In this document: in pieces, positions 26,451-35,096 of the stretch
Position numbering within the stretch: the first letter of the stretch is position 1
Layout of the letters: every line of letters begins with the position of its first letter
Assembly: GCF_007827365.1 (NCBI RefSeq)
Contig: NZ_VISI01000002.1
Span: forward strand, 1,803,001-1,867,000
Direction of reading: 5' to 3'
Origin: Olleya sp. Hel_I_94
Lineage (GTDB): Bacteria; Bacteroidota; Bacteroidia; Flavobacteriales; Flavobacteriaceae
DNA length: 64,000 nt
Notes under the pieces: generated by a model
What the model was told of the DNA's origin: nothing
Database searches by the model: none
The model's input: the letters and a program-made list of their open reading frames with translations, nothing else
Translations under genes and position numbers: made by a program

Positions 26451-27937
26451 TTCTCGAAACCATTACCATTATTATTTATAGCATTGCGCTAGTACTTATT
26501 TTCATGTATGCTTTGGCACAATTAAACCTACTGTTTAATTACTTAGCAGCAAAAAAGAAAGAAGAAAACGGACCAAAATTTAACTTTAATAATTCGGAAG
26601 AAATTCCGTTTGTAACTATTCAACTTCCGGTTTTTAACGAGTTGTATGTTATGGATCGTCTATTGGACAACATAGCCTTAATGGATTATCCAAAAGACAA
26701 ATTAGAAATCCAAGTTTTAGACGACTCTACGGATGAGACCGTTGCTACAACCAAAGCTCACGTTGACCAACTTAAAGCAAAAGGGTTAGATATTACACAT
26801 ATTACCAGAACTAACAGACAAGGTTTTAAAGCAGGTGCTTTAAAAGAAGGTTTAGAGATAGCAAAAGGAGAATATGTTGCTATTTTTGATGCCGATTTTT
26901 TACCAGAACCAAATTGGCTTAAAAAAACAATTCCGTTTTTTAAAGACCCAGAAATTGGTGTGGTACAGACACGTTGGGGACACATTAACAGAGATTATTC
27001 TACATTAACAAAAATACAAGCATTTGCCTTAGATGCACACTTCACTTTGGAGCAAGTTGGACGTAGTAGCAAAGGACATTTTATTAACTTTAATGGTACA
27101 GCTGGTGTTTGGCGTAAAGAATGTATTTTAGACGCAGGAAACTGGGAAGGTGACACCTTAACAGAAGATTTAGATTTAAGTTACAGAGCGCAACTTAAAA
27201 ACTGGAAATTTAAATATTTGGAAGACGTTGAAACTCCAGCAGAGCTTCCTGTGGTAATTAGCGCAGCAAGATCACAACAGTTTAGATGGAATAAAGGTGG
27301 TGCCGAAAACTTCCAAAAAATGTTTGGACGTGTGGTTAAAAGTAAAAATATTACAGCAAAAACTAAACTTCACGGATTATTACACTTACTAAACAGTACT
27401 ATGTTTTTAAACGTATTAATTGTTGGTATATTAAGTATCCCAATGTTGTACATTAAAAACGAATACGCACACCTAAGACCATACTTTTACGTCATGAGCT
27501 TTTTTGTAGTTAGTACAATCATATTTTTTGTGTGTTATTGGGTTATGTATAAGCAAAGTCATGGTAACACATTTAAAGACTTTTTAAAATACATTGCACT
27601 ATTTTTTACGTTTTTCTCAATAGCTATGGGCTTTTCATTACACAATTCTATTGCAGTATTAGAAGGTCATGTTGGTAAACGTAGTGAGTTTGTACGCACA
27701 CCAAAATTTAATATCAGTACACTTAAAGATAGTTGGAAAGGCAATAAATATTTACGTAAAAATATATCCATTAATGTGATTTTTGAAGGTGCATTAATGC
27801 TATACTTTGCGTTTGGTATGTATAGTGCTTTTGTGGTTGGAGATAAAGGTGGAGACTTCGGTTTATTTCCATTTCACTTAATGTTAACCGTAGGCTTTGG
27901 ATTTGTGTTTTTTAAATCCCTAACCTCTAAAGCATAG
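26447..27937 (+). CDS. Processive GT2 (cellulose-synthase-like, CESA/CelA family)
   Basis: A 496-residue inner-membrane glycosyltransferase. After an N-terminal TM segment it has FVTIQLPVFNE, VLDDSTDET, IFDADFLPEP (DxD), TEDLDLSYRAQ (TED) and the QFRWNKGGAE motif (Q/RxxRW class), followed by three or four C-terminal TM helices. These are the D,D,D,QxxRW features of beta-glycan synthases such as glucomannan or cellulose synthase-like enzymes. The start is GTG and overlaps the previous stop (GTGA). No PilZ or c-di-GMP domain is present. The product is unknown. Confidence 0.87.
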   Translation: MILETITIIIYSIALVLIFMYALAQLNLLFNYLAAKKKEENGPKFNFNNSEEIPFVTIQLPVFNELYVMDRLLDNIALMDYPKDKLEIQVLDDSTDETVATTKAHVDQLKAKGLDITHITRTNRQGFKAGALKEGLEIAKGEYVAIFDADFLPEPNWLKKTIPFFKDPEIGVVQTRWGHINRDYSTLTKIQAFALDAHFTLEQVGRSSKGHFINFNGTAGVWRKECILDAGNWEGDTLTEDLDLSYRAQLKNWKFKYLEDVETPAELPVVISAARSQQFRWNKGGAENFQKMFGRVVKSKNITAKTKLHGLLHLLNSTMFLNVLIVGILSIPMLYIKNEYAHLRPYFYVMSFFVVSTIIFFVCYWVMYKQSHGNTFKDFLKYIALFFTFFSIAMGFSLHNSIAVLEGHVGKRSEFVRTPKFNISTLKDSWKGNKYLRKNISINVIFEGALMLYFAFGMYSAFVVGDKGGDFGLFPFHLMLTVGFGFVFFKSLTSKA

Positions 27938-27941
27938 TATT

Positions 27942-28105
27942 TTGGGCGTTACCACAAGGGTCGCGTCTTCCATTATATCTTTTCTGCGACGCAGTTTTAT
28001 ATTAATTCAAAATTGTTTTATAACACAAACTCTTTGTAAACAGCAAAGATTTGTTGTAAACTATCGCAAAAAAGGATGCCATTTCAACCGCTAACGCAGG
28101 ACGCA
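27942..28105. repeat. Interspersed intergenic repeat, copy 1 (GGTCGCGTC ... AAAGGATGCC)
   Basis: The gap between two glycosyltransferase genes starts GGGCGTTACCACAAGGGTCG and continues CGTCTTCCATTATATCTTT. It ends AAAAAAGGATGCCATTTC then AACCGCTAACGCAGG. The same two end blocks flank a different centre at 31081-31197. This matches a repeat type I have seen between genes of many flavobacteria; its function is unknown. Confidence 0.65.
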
Positions 28106-28107
28106 TC

Positions 28108-29466
28108 ATGCTTAATACATATTTTTTAAAAACTAACAAACTAACACTACTGCTAATACTAGCTAGCTTTTGTTTGTATGGCGTGTTTGCATATGGTATA
28201 GCAAGAATAGACCACACCAATCTAATATCCATATATATTGTATTATTTGGATTATTTCTTAAAATACTAAATAACAACAAAAATAGTTTTAAGCTTTTAG
28301 TTGCAATAGCAATCATTAGCAGATTAATCTTTTTAATAGCAATCCCTAATTTATCACAAGATTTTTACCGTTTTATTTGGGATGGACGCATGATATTACA
28401 AGGCTTTAATCCTTACTTACATACACCTGCAAGTTTTATAATATCAGGAAACTATCCTATTGATCAAGCACAACAATTAGTAACAGGTATGCAAGCGCTT
28501 AACGCTAGCCACTACTCCAACTATCCTCCAATAAATCAATTACTATTTACGCTAGCTAATTTATTCTCTTCTTCAAGCATTCTGGGATCAGTAATAGGAT
28601 TAAGACTTATAATAATAGCTGCAGATATCGGAACCCTATATTTTGGAGCCAAACTATTAAAAAGACTAGGACTAAAACCACATAAAATATTCTGGTATAC
28701 CCTAAACCCATTTATTATAATAGAACTAACAGGGAATTTACACTTTGAAGGTGTCATGATATTCTTTTTAATACTAAGCTTATACTTATTACATAAAAAC
28801 AAATGGCAATGGGCTGCTGTAGTCTTTGCGCTGTCAATTTCAACAAAACTAGTCCCTCTTTTATTTTTACCGTTATTTGTAAAATGGTTTAGAGTTAAAG
28901 ACAACCATTCCAAAATTGATTTCAAAAAACTAATTTGTTTCTATTTAATAATTGGCGTCTCTACATTAGTATTATTTACACCATTTTTTTCAATGGAATT
29001 TGTAAACAACTACTCCAAAACTGTAGGTTTATGGTTTGGAGATTTCGAGTTTAATGCAAGTATATATTACATCGCTCGAGAGGTTGGTTATTTAATTACT
29101 GGATACAATCAAATAGCAATAATTGGTAAAATATTACCTATAATAATTTTTACCTCAATTTGGTACATAGCACTAACCAGACAAGACCAAAACTTTATAA
29201 CATTGGTAAAAAGTATGCTTATTGCTTTTACAGTATACTTATTACTAAGTACAACCGTACACCCATGGTACATTGCATCCATTTTATTGCTTTCTATATT
29301 TACAAACTACAAGTATCCATTAATTTGGAGTTTTATAATCATAATAAGTTATTTAGCATATGCCAATGCAGATAACATAGAAAATTTATGGATTATAGGC
29401 TTTGAATATCTTGTGGTTTTCACAGCACTATTGTGGGACGTATTAAAACAAAAAAAGCTTCTCTAA
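28108..29466 (+). CDS. GT-C membrane mannosyltransferase-like protein
   Basis: A 452-residue protein with about ten transmembrane segments and the GT-C pattern: a first periplasmic loop with acidic residues (SQDFYRFIWDGRMILQGFNP), where Asp is the presumed catalytic residue, and FSISTKLVPLLFLPLF, found in GT87/PIG-M-like mannosyltransferases. It would use a polyprenyl-phosphate sugar as donor, which fits the DPM1-like gene upstream. It is the last gene of the 22017-29466 run and ends in a strong terminator. Confidence 0.8.
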   Translation: MLNTYFLKTNKLTLLLILASFCLYGVFAYGIARIDHTNLISIYIVLFGLFLKILNNNKNSFKLLVAIAIISRLIFLIAIPNLSQDFYRFIWDGRMILQGFNPYLHTPASFIISGNYPIDQAQQLVTGMQALNASHYSNYPPINQLLFTLANLFSSSSILGSVIGLRLIIIAADIGTLYFGAKLLKRLGLKPHKIFWYTLNPFIIIELTGNLHFEGVMIFFLILSLYLLHKNKWQWAAVVFALSISTKLVPLLFLPLFVKWFRVKDNHSKIDFKKLICFYLIIGVSTLVLFTPFFSMEFVNNYSKTVGLWFGDFEFNASIYYIAREVGYLITGYNQIAIIGKILPIIIFTSIWYIALTRQDQNFITLVKSMLIAFTVYLLLSTTVHPWYIASILLLSIFTNYKYPLIWSFIIIISYLAYANADNIENLWIIGFEYLVVFTALLWDVLKQKKLL

Positions 29467-29481
29467 TAAGAGAAGCTTTTT
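29453..29481. terminator. Bidirectional rho-independent terminator
   Basis: AAAAGCTTCTCT (29453-29464), loop AATA, AGAGAAGCTTTT (29469-29480) with a T on the plus side and A run on the other. It ends the mannosyltransferase-like gene and, on the minus strand, the tRNA-Leu transcript. The stem overlaps the stop codon of the gene. Confidence 0.85.
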
Positions 29482-29488
29482 AACTTTG

Positions 29489-29570
29489 TACAGGCGGAGA
29501 GACTCGAACTCTCACACCTCGCGGCACTAGATCCTAAGTCTAGCGTGTCTACCAATTCCACCACGCCTGC
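29489..29570 (-). tRNA. tRNA-Leu (anticodon TAG)
   Basis: Minus-strand 82-nt tRNA. The acceptor stem GCAGGCG pairs with CGCCTGT (one G-U). The D-loop has TTGGTAGAC, the anticodon loop is CTTAGGA (anticodon TAG at 29534-29536) on a 5-bp CTAGA/TCTAG stem, there is a long variable arm, and the T-loop is TTCGAGT. This class II structure and the anticodon give leucine. The 3' CCA is not encoded (ACA follows). Confidence 0.95.
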
Positions 29571-29686
29571 AACTTATACCGATAATTTCGGATTGCAAAT
29601 ATAAACAATAGTTTGAATATTCATAATAACTTCAAACAAATAATTTTCATTTTTGTATTTTTACATAAATTCAATATTATTTTTCA

Positions 29687-31075
29687 ATGAAAAACATAAA
29701 ATCTTACGTCCAAGAAAACAAGCAACGTTTTCTTGACGAATTAATAGAATTACTTAAGATTCCGTCAATCAGTGCGGATTCTGCTTATAAAGAACATACC
29801 ATTAACACCGCAGACGTTGTGGCAAAAAGCTTAAAAGACGCTGGTTGTGATGTGGTTGAAATTTGCGAAACAGAAGGCTATCCAATTATTTACGCACATA
29901 AAATAATCGATAAAGACTTACCAACCGTTTTAGTTTATGGTCATTATGACGTACAACCGCCAGATCCATTAAATTTATGGACCTCTCCTCCTTTTGAGCC
30001 TGTTATAAAAACAACAGATTTACATCCAGAAGGCGCTATTTTTGCACGTGGTGCTTGTGACGACAAAGGGCAAATGTACATGCACGTCAAAGCAATGGAG
30101 TTTATGACAAAAAACAACACTTTACCTTGTAACGTCAAGTTTATGATAGAAGGTGAAGAGGAAGTTGGAAGTGTTAACCTTGGTAAATTTGTAAAGCAAA
30201 ACCAAGACAAATTATCTAACGATGTAATCTTAATTAGTGATACTGGTATGATCGCACAAGACACACCATCCATTACAACAGGATTACGTGGTTTAAGTTA
30301 TGTTGAGGTAGAAGTTACAGGACCAAATCGCGATTTACACTCAGGATTATATGGTGGTGCAGTTGCCAATCCAATTAATGTGTTAACTAAAATGATTGCA
30401 TCATTACACGATGACAATAACCATATTACCATTCCTGGTTTTTATGATAATGTAGAAGAATTATCTTTAGACGAGCGTGCACAAATGGCAAAAGCTCCGT
30501 TTTCATTAGACAAATACAAAGCAGCTTTAGACATTGATGCTGTATACGGAGAAGAAGGCTATACAACCAACGAGCGTAACAGCATTAGACCAACCTTAGA
30601 CGTTAACGGTATTTGGGGTGGTTATACTGGAGAAGGCGCAAAAACAGTAATAGCAAGTCAAGCATTTGCAAAAATATCGATGCGTTTAGTCCCAAACCAA
30701 GATTGGGAAAACATCACAGACCTATTCAAAAACCATTTTGAAAGCATTGCACCAAAAGGCGTTAAAGTAAAAGTAACACCTCATCATGGTGGACAAGGTT
30801 ACGTAACTCCAATAGACAGTGTGGGTTACCAAGCAGCAAGTAAAGCCTATCAAGAAACCTTTGGAAAAACACCAATACCACAACGTAGTGGAGGAAGTAT
30901 TCCAATCGTAGCTTTATTTGAGCAAGAACTAAAAAGCAAAACCATTTTAATGGGCTTTGGTTTAGATAGCGACGCAATCCACAGTCCAAACGAACATTTT
31001 GGAGTATGGAACTACTTAAAAGGAATCGAAACTATTCCATATTTCTATAAGTACTTTACAGAAATGCATAAATAA
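29687..31075 (+). CDS. M20-family dipeptidase
   Basis: A 462-residue cytosolic zinc peptidase. It has the M20 metal motifs VLVYGHYDVQPPDP (His and Asp), ARGACDDKGQMYMH (DDKG with the bridging Asp), MIEGEEEVGS (Glu general base and metal ligand) and a late HSPNEHFG His. The dimerisation insert lies in the middle (about 200-330, DLHSGLYGGAVANP). It matches the CNDP/PepV-like dipeptidase group. It hydrolyses dipeptides for amino acid recycling. It stands alone between a tRNA and an interspersed repeat. Confidence 0.92.
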   Translation: MKNIKSYVQENKQRFLDELIELLKIPSISADSAYKEHTINTADVVAKSLKDAGCDVVEICETEGYPIIYAHKIIDKDLPTVLVYGHYDVQPPDPLNLWTSPPFEPVIKTTDLHPEGAIFARGACDDKGQMYMHVKAMEFMTKNNTLPCNVKFMIEGEEEVGSVNLGKFVKQNQDKLSNDVILISDTGMIAQDTPSITTGLRGLSYVEVEVTGPNRDLHSGLYGGAVANPINVLTKMIASLHDDNNHITIPGFYDNVEELSLDERAQMAKAPFSLDKYKAALDIDAVYGEEGYTTNERNSIRPTLDVNGIWGGYTGEGAKTVIASQAFAKISMRLVPNQDWENITDLFKNHFESIAPKGVKVKVTPHHGGQGYVTPIDSVGYQAASKAYQETFGKTPIPQRSGGSIPIVALFEQELKSKTILMGFGLDSDAIHSPNEHFGVWNYLKGIETIPYFYKYFTEMHK

Positions 31076-31080
31076 TAATT

Positions 31081-31197
31081 AGGGTGTCACCACCTTTTGC
31101 TTTAAAAGAGGCAAAAGGTGGTCGCGTCATCCGTTATATCTTTATTTTGCCATATATGGCAGCAAAATAAAGGATGCCACTACTACCGCTTACACAA
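31081..31197. repeat. Interspersed intergenic repeat, copy 2, with two hairpins
   Basis: This shares its ends with the copy at 27942: GGTCGCGTCATCCGTTATAT then CTTT near 31120-31143, and AAAGGATGCC at 31169. It contains two perfect stems: ACCACCTTTTGC / GCAAAAGGTGGT (31089-31122) and TTTATTTTGC / GCAAAATAAA (31141-31171). It lies between the dipeptidase and the DMT transporter genes. Confidence 0.65.
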
Positions 31198-31206
31198 CCA
31201 ACCAAA

Positions 31207-32064
31207 GTGAAAGACCAACATTTAAAGCACGTCTTAGCATTAACCTTTGCCACACTACTAATTAGTACATCTGGTAGTTTAGGGCGTTATATAAGCATGC
31301 CTGCACCAGTAACCATTTGGTGGCGTAGTTTTCTAGCATTATTTTTATTATTAGGCTATTGCAAATACAAAAACATTACCCTAAAAATAAACTCTAAAAG
31401 AGACTTGGGAGCTTTTGTGTTAAGCGCCTTATTTATGGCCTCGCATTGGATTACTTACTTTATAGCACTACAGTTGTCAAGTGTCGCTATTGGTATGTTA
31501 GCCTTATTTACATTTCCCATAATGACAGCCTTTTTAGAACCCTTATTTTCTAAATCAAAATTTGATTACATGCACCTTTTATTAGGCGCAATGGTCCTTT
31601 TAGGGATTTATATCCTCTCTCCAGAATTAGACTTTCAAAATGACTCCGTAAAAGGGATTCTGTTTGGACTATTTTCTGCCTTCTGTTATGCTATGCGTAT
31701 TTTAATACTTAAACAATACGTAACCTCCTACCATGGTAGCAGTCTAATGTTTTTTCAATTATTAATAATTAGCATCATTTTATTACCTGCCTTATTGTTA
31801 TTCGACACTTCTAATATAAGCACACAGTTTCCGTATGTTATTATACTTGCATTAGTAACTACAGCAATTGGACACACATTATTTATTCAAAGTTTAAACC
31901 ATTTTAAAGTCAGTACTGCCAGTATTATTGGTAGTACACAACCAATATTTGGGATTATAATTGCCTTTTTCTTCTTAAACGAAATCCCTACTTGGAACAC
32001 TTTTTTTGGCGGAATGCTAATCTTATCTACAGTTGTTATTGAGAGTTTACGCTCTAGGAAGTAG
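31207..32064 (+). CDS. DMT-family (EamA) transporter
   Basis: A 285-residue inner-membrane protein with ten transmembrane helices in two EamA halves (about residues 10-130 and 150-280); each half has a conserved Ala/Gly-rich region. It exports or imports a small metabolite; the substrate is not predictable. An ATG at 31174 is in frame, but it lies inside the conserved AAAGGATGCC of the intergenic repeat. I therefore choose GTG 31207 (VKDQHLKHVLALTFATLLIS), which matches the usual short cytosolic N-terminus. The difference is 11 residues. Confidence 0.82.
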   Translation: MKDQHLKHVLALTFATLLISTSGSLGRYISMPAPVTIWWRSFLALFLLLGYCKYKNITLKINSKRDLGAFVLSALFMASHWITYFIALQLSSVAIGMLALFTFPIMTAFLEPLFSKSKFDYMHLLLGAMVLLGIYILSPELDFQNDSVKGILFGLFSAFCYAMRILILKQYVTSYHGSSLMFFQLLIISIILLPALLLFDTSNISTQFPYVIILALVTTAIGHTLFIQSLNHFKVSTASIIGSTQPIFGIIIAFFFLNEIPTWNTFFGGMLILSTVVIESLRSRK

Positions 32065-32567
32065 TGACTAATCCAATCCTGTCATAAAAATCACTTAATA
32101 AAAAGTCTTTATTTAGGCGTGCCTTTTTTGTGATAACGTAGTTATTTCCGTTTGGGATGAGATCCTGAAACTGGTTCAGGATGACTTGGTGTGAGTGATA
32201 ATACGTGTGAGATGCTTCAGTCGGACCTCCTTCTAAATGAAACAACAACACTTCTCCTTTTCTATTTGTGTTGCTATAAGATTCTTTTTTATAATAACAA
32301 TAATCACGTCGCATCTCTGTCATTCAGAGCATAGCGAAGAATCTCAAAAAATCAACATTCATTAATCATAACCCAAAATATCAAGGTTAATAATAATAAT
32401 ATCAAGTGTTACTACTCTCCTCTTTAGTTAAAGAGGAGAATGAATTTTATTTCCCCTGAAAAGGAATTAAAAGAAAGAGAAGTTTGAAAAACCAAAAAAA
32501 ACACCTCTACATTTGTAGAATCAAATATTTATTCTACATTTGTAGAAGTTAATCTAAACTTGTAGAC
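32065..32567. other. 503-bp intergenic region with degenerate dispersed repeats and the blaI-type promoter
   Basis: No convincing gene lies here. From left to right I see GATCCTGAAACTGGTTCAGG (a near-palindrome, 32160-32179), TGTCATTCAGAGCATAGCGA then AGAATCTC (about 32318-32345), which resembles a widespread Bacteroidota intergenic element, a CTCCTCTTT/AAAGAGGAG hairpin (32414-32435) and finally the operators of the BlaI-family gene. The reverse frame 32054-32323 follows the repeats and is probably not coding. Confidence 0.55.
32506..32566 (+). promoter_or_regulatory. Three BlaI/MecI-type operators overlapping -7 promoter elements
   Basis: TCTACATTTGTAGA occurs exactly at 32506-32519 and 32533-32546, and with two changes (TCTAAACTTGTAGA) at 32553-32566, just before the ATG at 32568. 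The palindromic TACAnnTGTA core is the known BlaI/MecI/CopY operator form. Each exact copy contains TACATTTG, a perfect TAnnTTTG -7 box, so repressor binding would cover the promoter. Autoregulation is inferred. Confidence 0.75.
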
Positions 32568-32933
32568 ATGCAATTATCAAAAACGGAAGAAGAATTAATG
32601 AACCATCTATGGAAACTTGAAAAGGCTTTCATGAAAGATTTACTAGAAGCCTATCCAGAACCAAAACCTGCAAACACAACAGTCGCAACCTTATTAAAAC
32701 GCATGACGGATAAAGGTTTTGTGACTTACACCAAGTTTGGTAACTCTAGACAATACCAACCAATGGTTAAGAAAAAAGACTATTTTTCTAAACACGTTAA
32801 TGGCTTGATAAAAAACTTTTTTAATAATAGCAGCTCTCAATTTGCCTCTTTTTTTACCAAAGAAACCGATTTAAGTAAAAATGAATTAGAGGAGTTAAGA
32901 GCAATAATTGACAACGAAATTAAAAACAAGTAA
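32568..32933 (+). CDS. BlaI/MecI/CopY-family repressor
   Basis: A 121-residue winged-helix regulator: MQLSKTEEELMNHLWKLEKAF (helix 1), PANTTVATLLKRMTDKGFV (recognition helix) and a C-terminal dimerisation helix pair. Like BlaI it should bind TACA(n2)TGTA palindromes, three of which lie directly upstream. Release would come from proteolysis by the M56 metalloprotease encoded 2 bp downstream, as in bla and mec systems. No beta-lactamase gene is in the window, so the pair regulates something else or only itself. Confidence 0.9.
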   Translation: MQLSKTEEELMNHLWKLEKAFMKDLLEAYPEPKPANTTVATLLKRMTDKGFVTYTKFGNSRQYQPMVKKKDYFSKHVNGLIKNFFNNSSSQFASFFTKETDLSKNELEELRAIIDNEIKNK

Positions 32934-32935
32934 TC

Positions 32936-35041
32936 ATGGAACTACTACTATTAAAATCCAGTGTTTGCCTTTTAGCTTTGCTATTGTTTTACAAAATAGC
33001 TTTAGAACCATTAAGCATTCATAAATTTAAACGTGTGTATTTATTGGTTGCTGTTGCAGTCGCAGCAATCATCCCTTTTATAACGTTTGTAAAATATGTC
33101 GACCCTACTTTTGACAATTCATCATTTATTTTTGATACTTCGGCAACAATACCATTAGACACAAATTTTAAAATAGTAGAAGAAACCAACTACTTATCCA
33201 TCATTTTATGGAGTATTTATGCTTTAGGAGTAGGTTTATTCTTTATTAGATTTTGCGCTAATCTATTTAAAATAGTTTCAAAAATCAGAAAACACACTAA
33301 AGTCAAAAGCAGCTCTTTTATAAATGTTTTAATGGAGCAATTAGAAATTCCGCATACCTTTTTTAATTATATCTTTTTAAATAAAAACAAGTTTGAAAAC
33401 AATCAAATTCCACCCGAAGTCTTACTTCACGAACAAACGCACGCTAAACAAAAACACAGTTTAGACATCATATTTATAGAGCTACTTCAAGTCGTGTTTT
33501 GGTTTAACCCATTAGTATATTGGCTAAAAAAAGAAGTGAAACTTAATCATGAGTTTTTAGCAGATCAACATGTTATAAACCAAGGAGTCAATACTAAAAC
33601 TTATCAAACTATTTTATTACAATTCTCGTCCAATCAACAAGAATTAGCATTAGCAAATGCTATCAATTATTCATCAATCAAAAAACGTTTTACACTTATG
33701 AAAACACAAACACCAAAAAGAACAAAATGGACACGTAGCGTATTGCTATTACCTTTATTAGCGCTATTACTTTATAGTTTTAGTAGTACTAAGGAAGTTG
33801 AAAAAGAATTAACTCCTGCTATGCTTTTTCAAGATGAAAAAGAATTAAATACTAGCTCAAACAACTTAACAAAACAAATTGAAGATGATTTAGAGAAAAT
33901 TGGACAATTAAAAATCAATTACCTTAATCAAGACACAAAACTATTAGTTAACGGAATAGCATGTAATGGCTGTACACTTAACTTATCAAAAAAAGGAATA
34001 GCAGAATTAATTTTAAGCACAACTAACCAAGAAGACATAACTAACTTTAAGTTAAAAATTCCTGGAATTAAAACAATATTTAACGAAGGTAACATGCCAA
34101 ATAATGAAACTAGACAATATGTTTTAAAAACCAAAAAAGGAGATATTATTCAACTATTTGATATCAAAACTAAATCCAACAAACTTAAGCCTGTTGTTAT
34201 AAAAGTTGTGGACAAAAATGATGAGAACTATTCAGAATCACCTAAAGTAAAAAAAGGAGAAGAATCTAGTATTCCGCCACCACCTCCACCACCACCTGCA
34301 AACCCTAATGCAACTCCAGAGGAAAAAGCAAAACAGGAAAAGGTTGTTAGCGAATACTATAAAAACAACAAAGTTGTAAACGGAAAAGTGTTAAGAAATC
34401 CACCACCTCCACCGCCACCTGCTAATCCAAATGCAACTCCAGAGGAAAAAGCAAAACAGGAAAAGGTTGTTAGCGACTACTATAAAAACAACAAAGTTGT
34501 AAATGGAAAGGTGTTAAGAAATCCACCACCACCTCCACCTCCGGCAAGCACATCAGAACACATTGCAGAAATGGCTAAAAAAAACACCACCTTTTTTCAT
34601 AATGGTAATCCTATTACCGCTGAAGAAGCTAAACAAGTCATAAAAAACAATAAACAAGTAAATATCTCTTCACACACCAATAATGGTGTTTCGACTGTTC
34701 TTCTTTCTAATAAGCCTATAGAAACGATAAATGGAAAACAAGTTAAGAGCAATTCAAATGACTGTTTAAGTTTTAATAATACAATAAACTTTAAGCAGTC
34801 AAATACAACTTTAAAAATTAATTGTATTGAAAACTACCCAAACAACGAATTAAAAATATTTAACCGTTGGGGAAAAATGATATATAGTAAAAAAGGGTAT
34901 AACAACAGTTGGAATGGTAAGGTAGACCAAGAATTTACAGATAATGAAGATGGATCTGTTACACAAGGCACTTATTATTATGTACTAAAAACAGGCACAA
35001 AAGAAGAACCAACAGCTGGACCTTTGTATATAATAAACTAA
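32936..35041 (+). CDS. M56 (BlaR1-like) membrane metalloprotease with Pro-rich repeats and a gliding-type C-terminal domain
   Basis: A 701-residue protein. The N-terminal 280 residues are BlaR1/MecR1-like: TM segments at about 1-17, 34-55 and 86-107, the zinc motif H165-E-Q-T-H169 (HEQTH) and the LNHEFLADQ segment with the third ligand, then a TM at about 264-282. An extracytoplasmic region follows with three PPPPPPP blocks separated by two near-identical 41-residue units. The last 70 residues (LKIFNRWGKMIYSKKGYNNS onward) match the gliding motility-associated/T9SS type B C-terminal domain. There is no penicillin-binding sensor domain. A terminator follows. Confidence 0.82.
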   Translation: MELLLLKSSVCLLALLLFYKIALEPLSIHKFKRVYLLVAVAVAAIIPFITFVKYVDPTFDNSSFIFDTSATIPLDTNFKIVEETNYLSIILWSIYALGVGLFFIRFCANLFKIVSKIRKHTKVKSSSFINVLMEQLEIPHTFFNYIFLNKNKFENNQIPPEVLLHEQTHAKQKHSLDIIFIELLQVVFWFNPLVYWLKKEVKLNHEFLADQHVINQGVNTKTYQTILLQFSSNQQELALANAINYSSIKKRFTLMKTQTPKRTKWTRSVLLLPLLALLLYSFSSTKEVEKELTPAMLFQDEKELNTSSNNLTKQIEDDLEKIGQLKINYLNQDTKLLVNGIACNGCTLNLSKKGIAELILSTTNQEDITNFKLKIPGIKTIFNEGNMPNNETRQYVLKTKKGDIIQLFDIKTKSNKLKPVVIKVVDKNDENYSESPKVKKGEESSIPPPPPPPPANPNATPEEKAKQEKVVSEYYKNNKVVNGKVLRNPPPPPPPANPNATPEEKAKQEKVVSDYYKNNKVVNGKVLRNPPPPPPPASTSEHIAEMAKKNTTFFHNGNPITAEEAKQVIKNNKQVNISSHTNNGVSTVLLSNKPIETINGKQVKSNSNDCLSFNNTINFKQSNTTLKINCIENYPNNELKIFNRWGKMIYSKKGYNNSWNGKVDQEFTDNEDGSVTQGTYYYVLKTGTKEEPTAGPLYIIN
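34271..34541 (+). repeat. Tandem 123-bp coding repeat with poly-proline blocks
   Basis: The unit is 123 bp (41 codons). Two nearly identical copies plus a third partial proline block lie inside the M56 gene. The shared segment starting CAACTCCAGAGGAAAAAGCA recurs at 34311 and 34434. The period is a multiple of three, so copy-number change keeps the frame. Confidence 0.85.
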
Positions 35042-35063
35042 ACTACTTTTAATCTTTAATTTT

Positions 35064-35096
35064 AAAACCAGAAAAATATTTTTCTGGTTTTTTTTT
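35064..35096 (+). terminator. Rho-independent terminator of the BlaI/M56 pair
   Basis: CCAGAAAAA (35068-35076), a 2-base centre and TTTTTCTGG (35079-35087), followed by a T run of nine. It lies 23 bp after the M56 stop codon. Confidence 0.85.

Noticed and set aside
32054..32323. Reverse-strand frame of 89 codons
   Set aside because: It overlaps the end of the DMT transporter gene and runs through dispersed repeats; the sequence has no domain and looks like translated repeat.
34271..34541. CRISPR or minisatellite locus
   Set aside because: The repeats are in frame inside a gene with a 123-bp period and no spacers; they are protein repeats.
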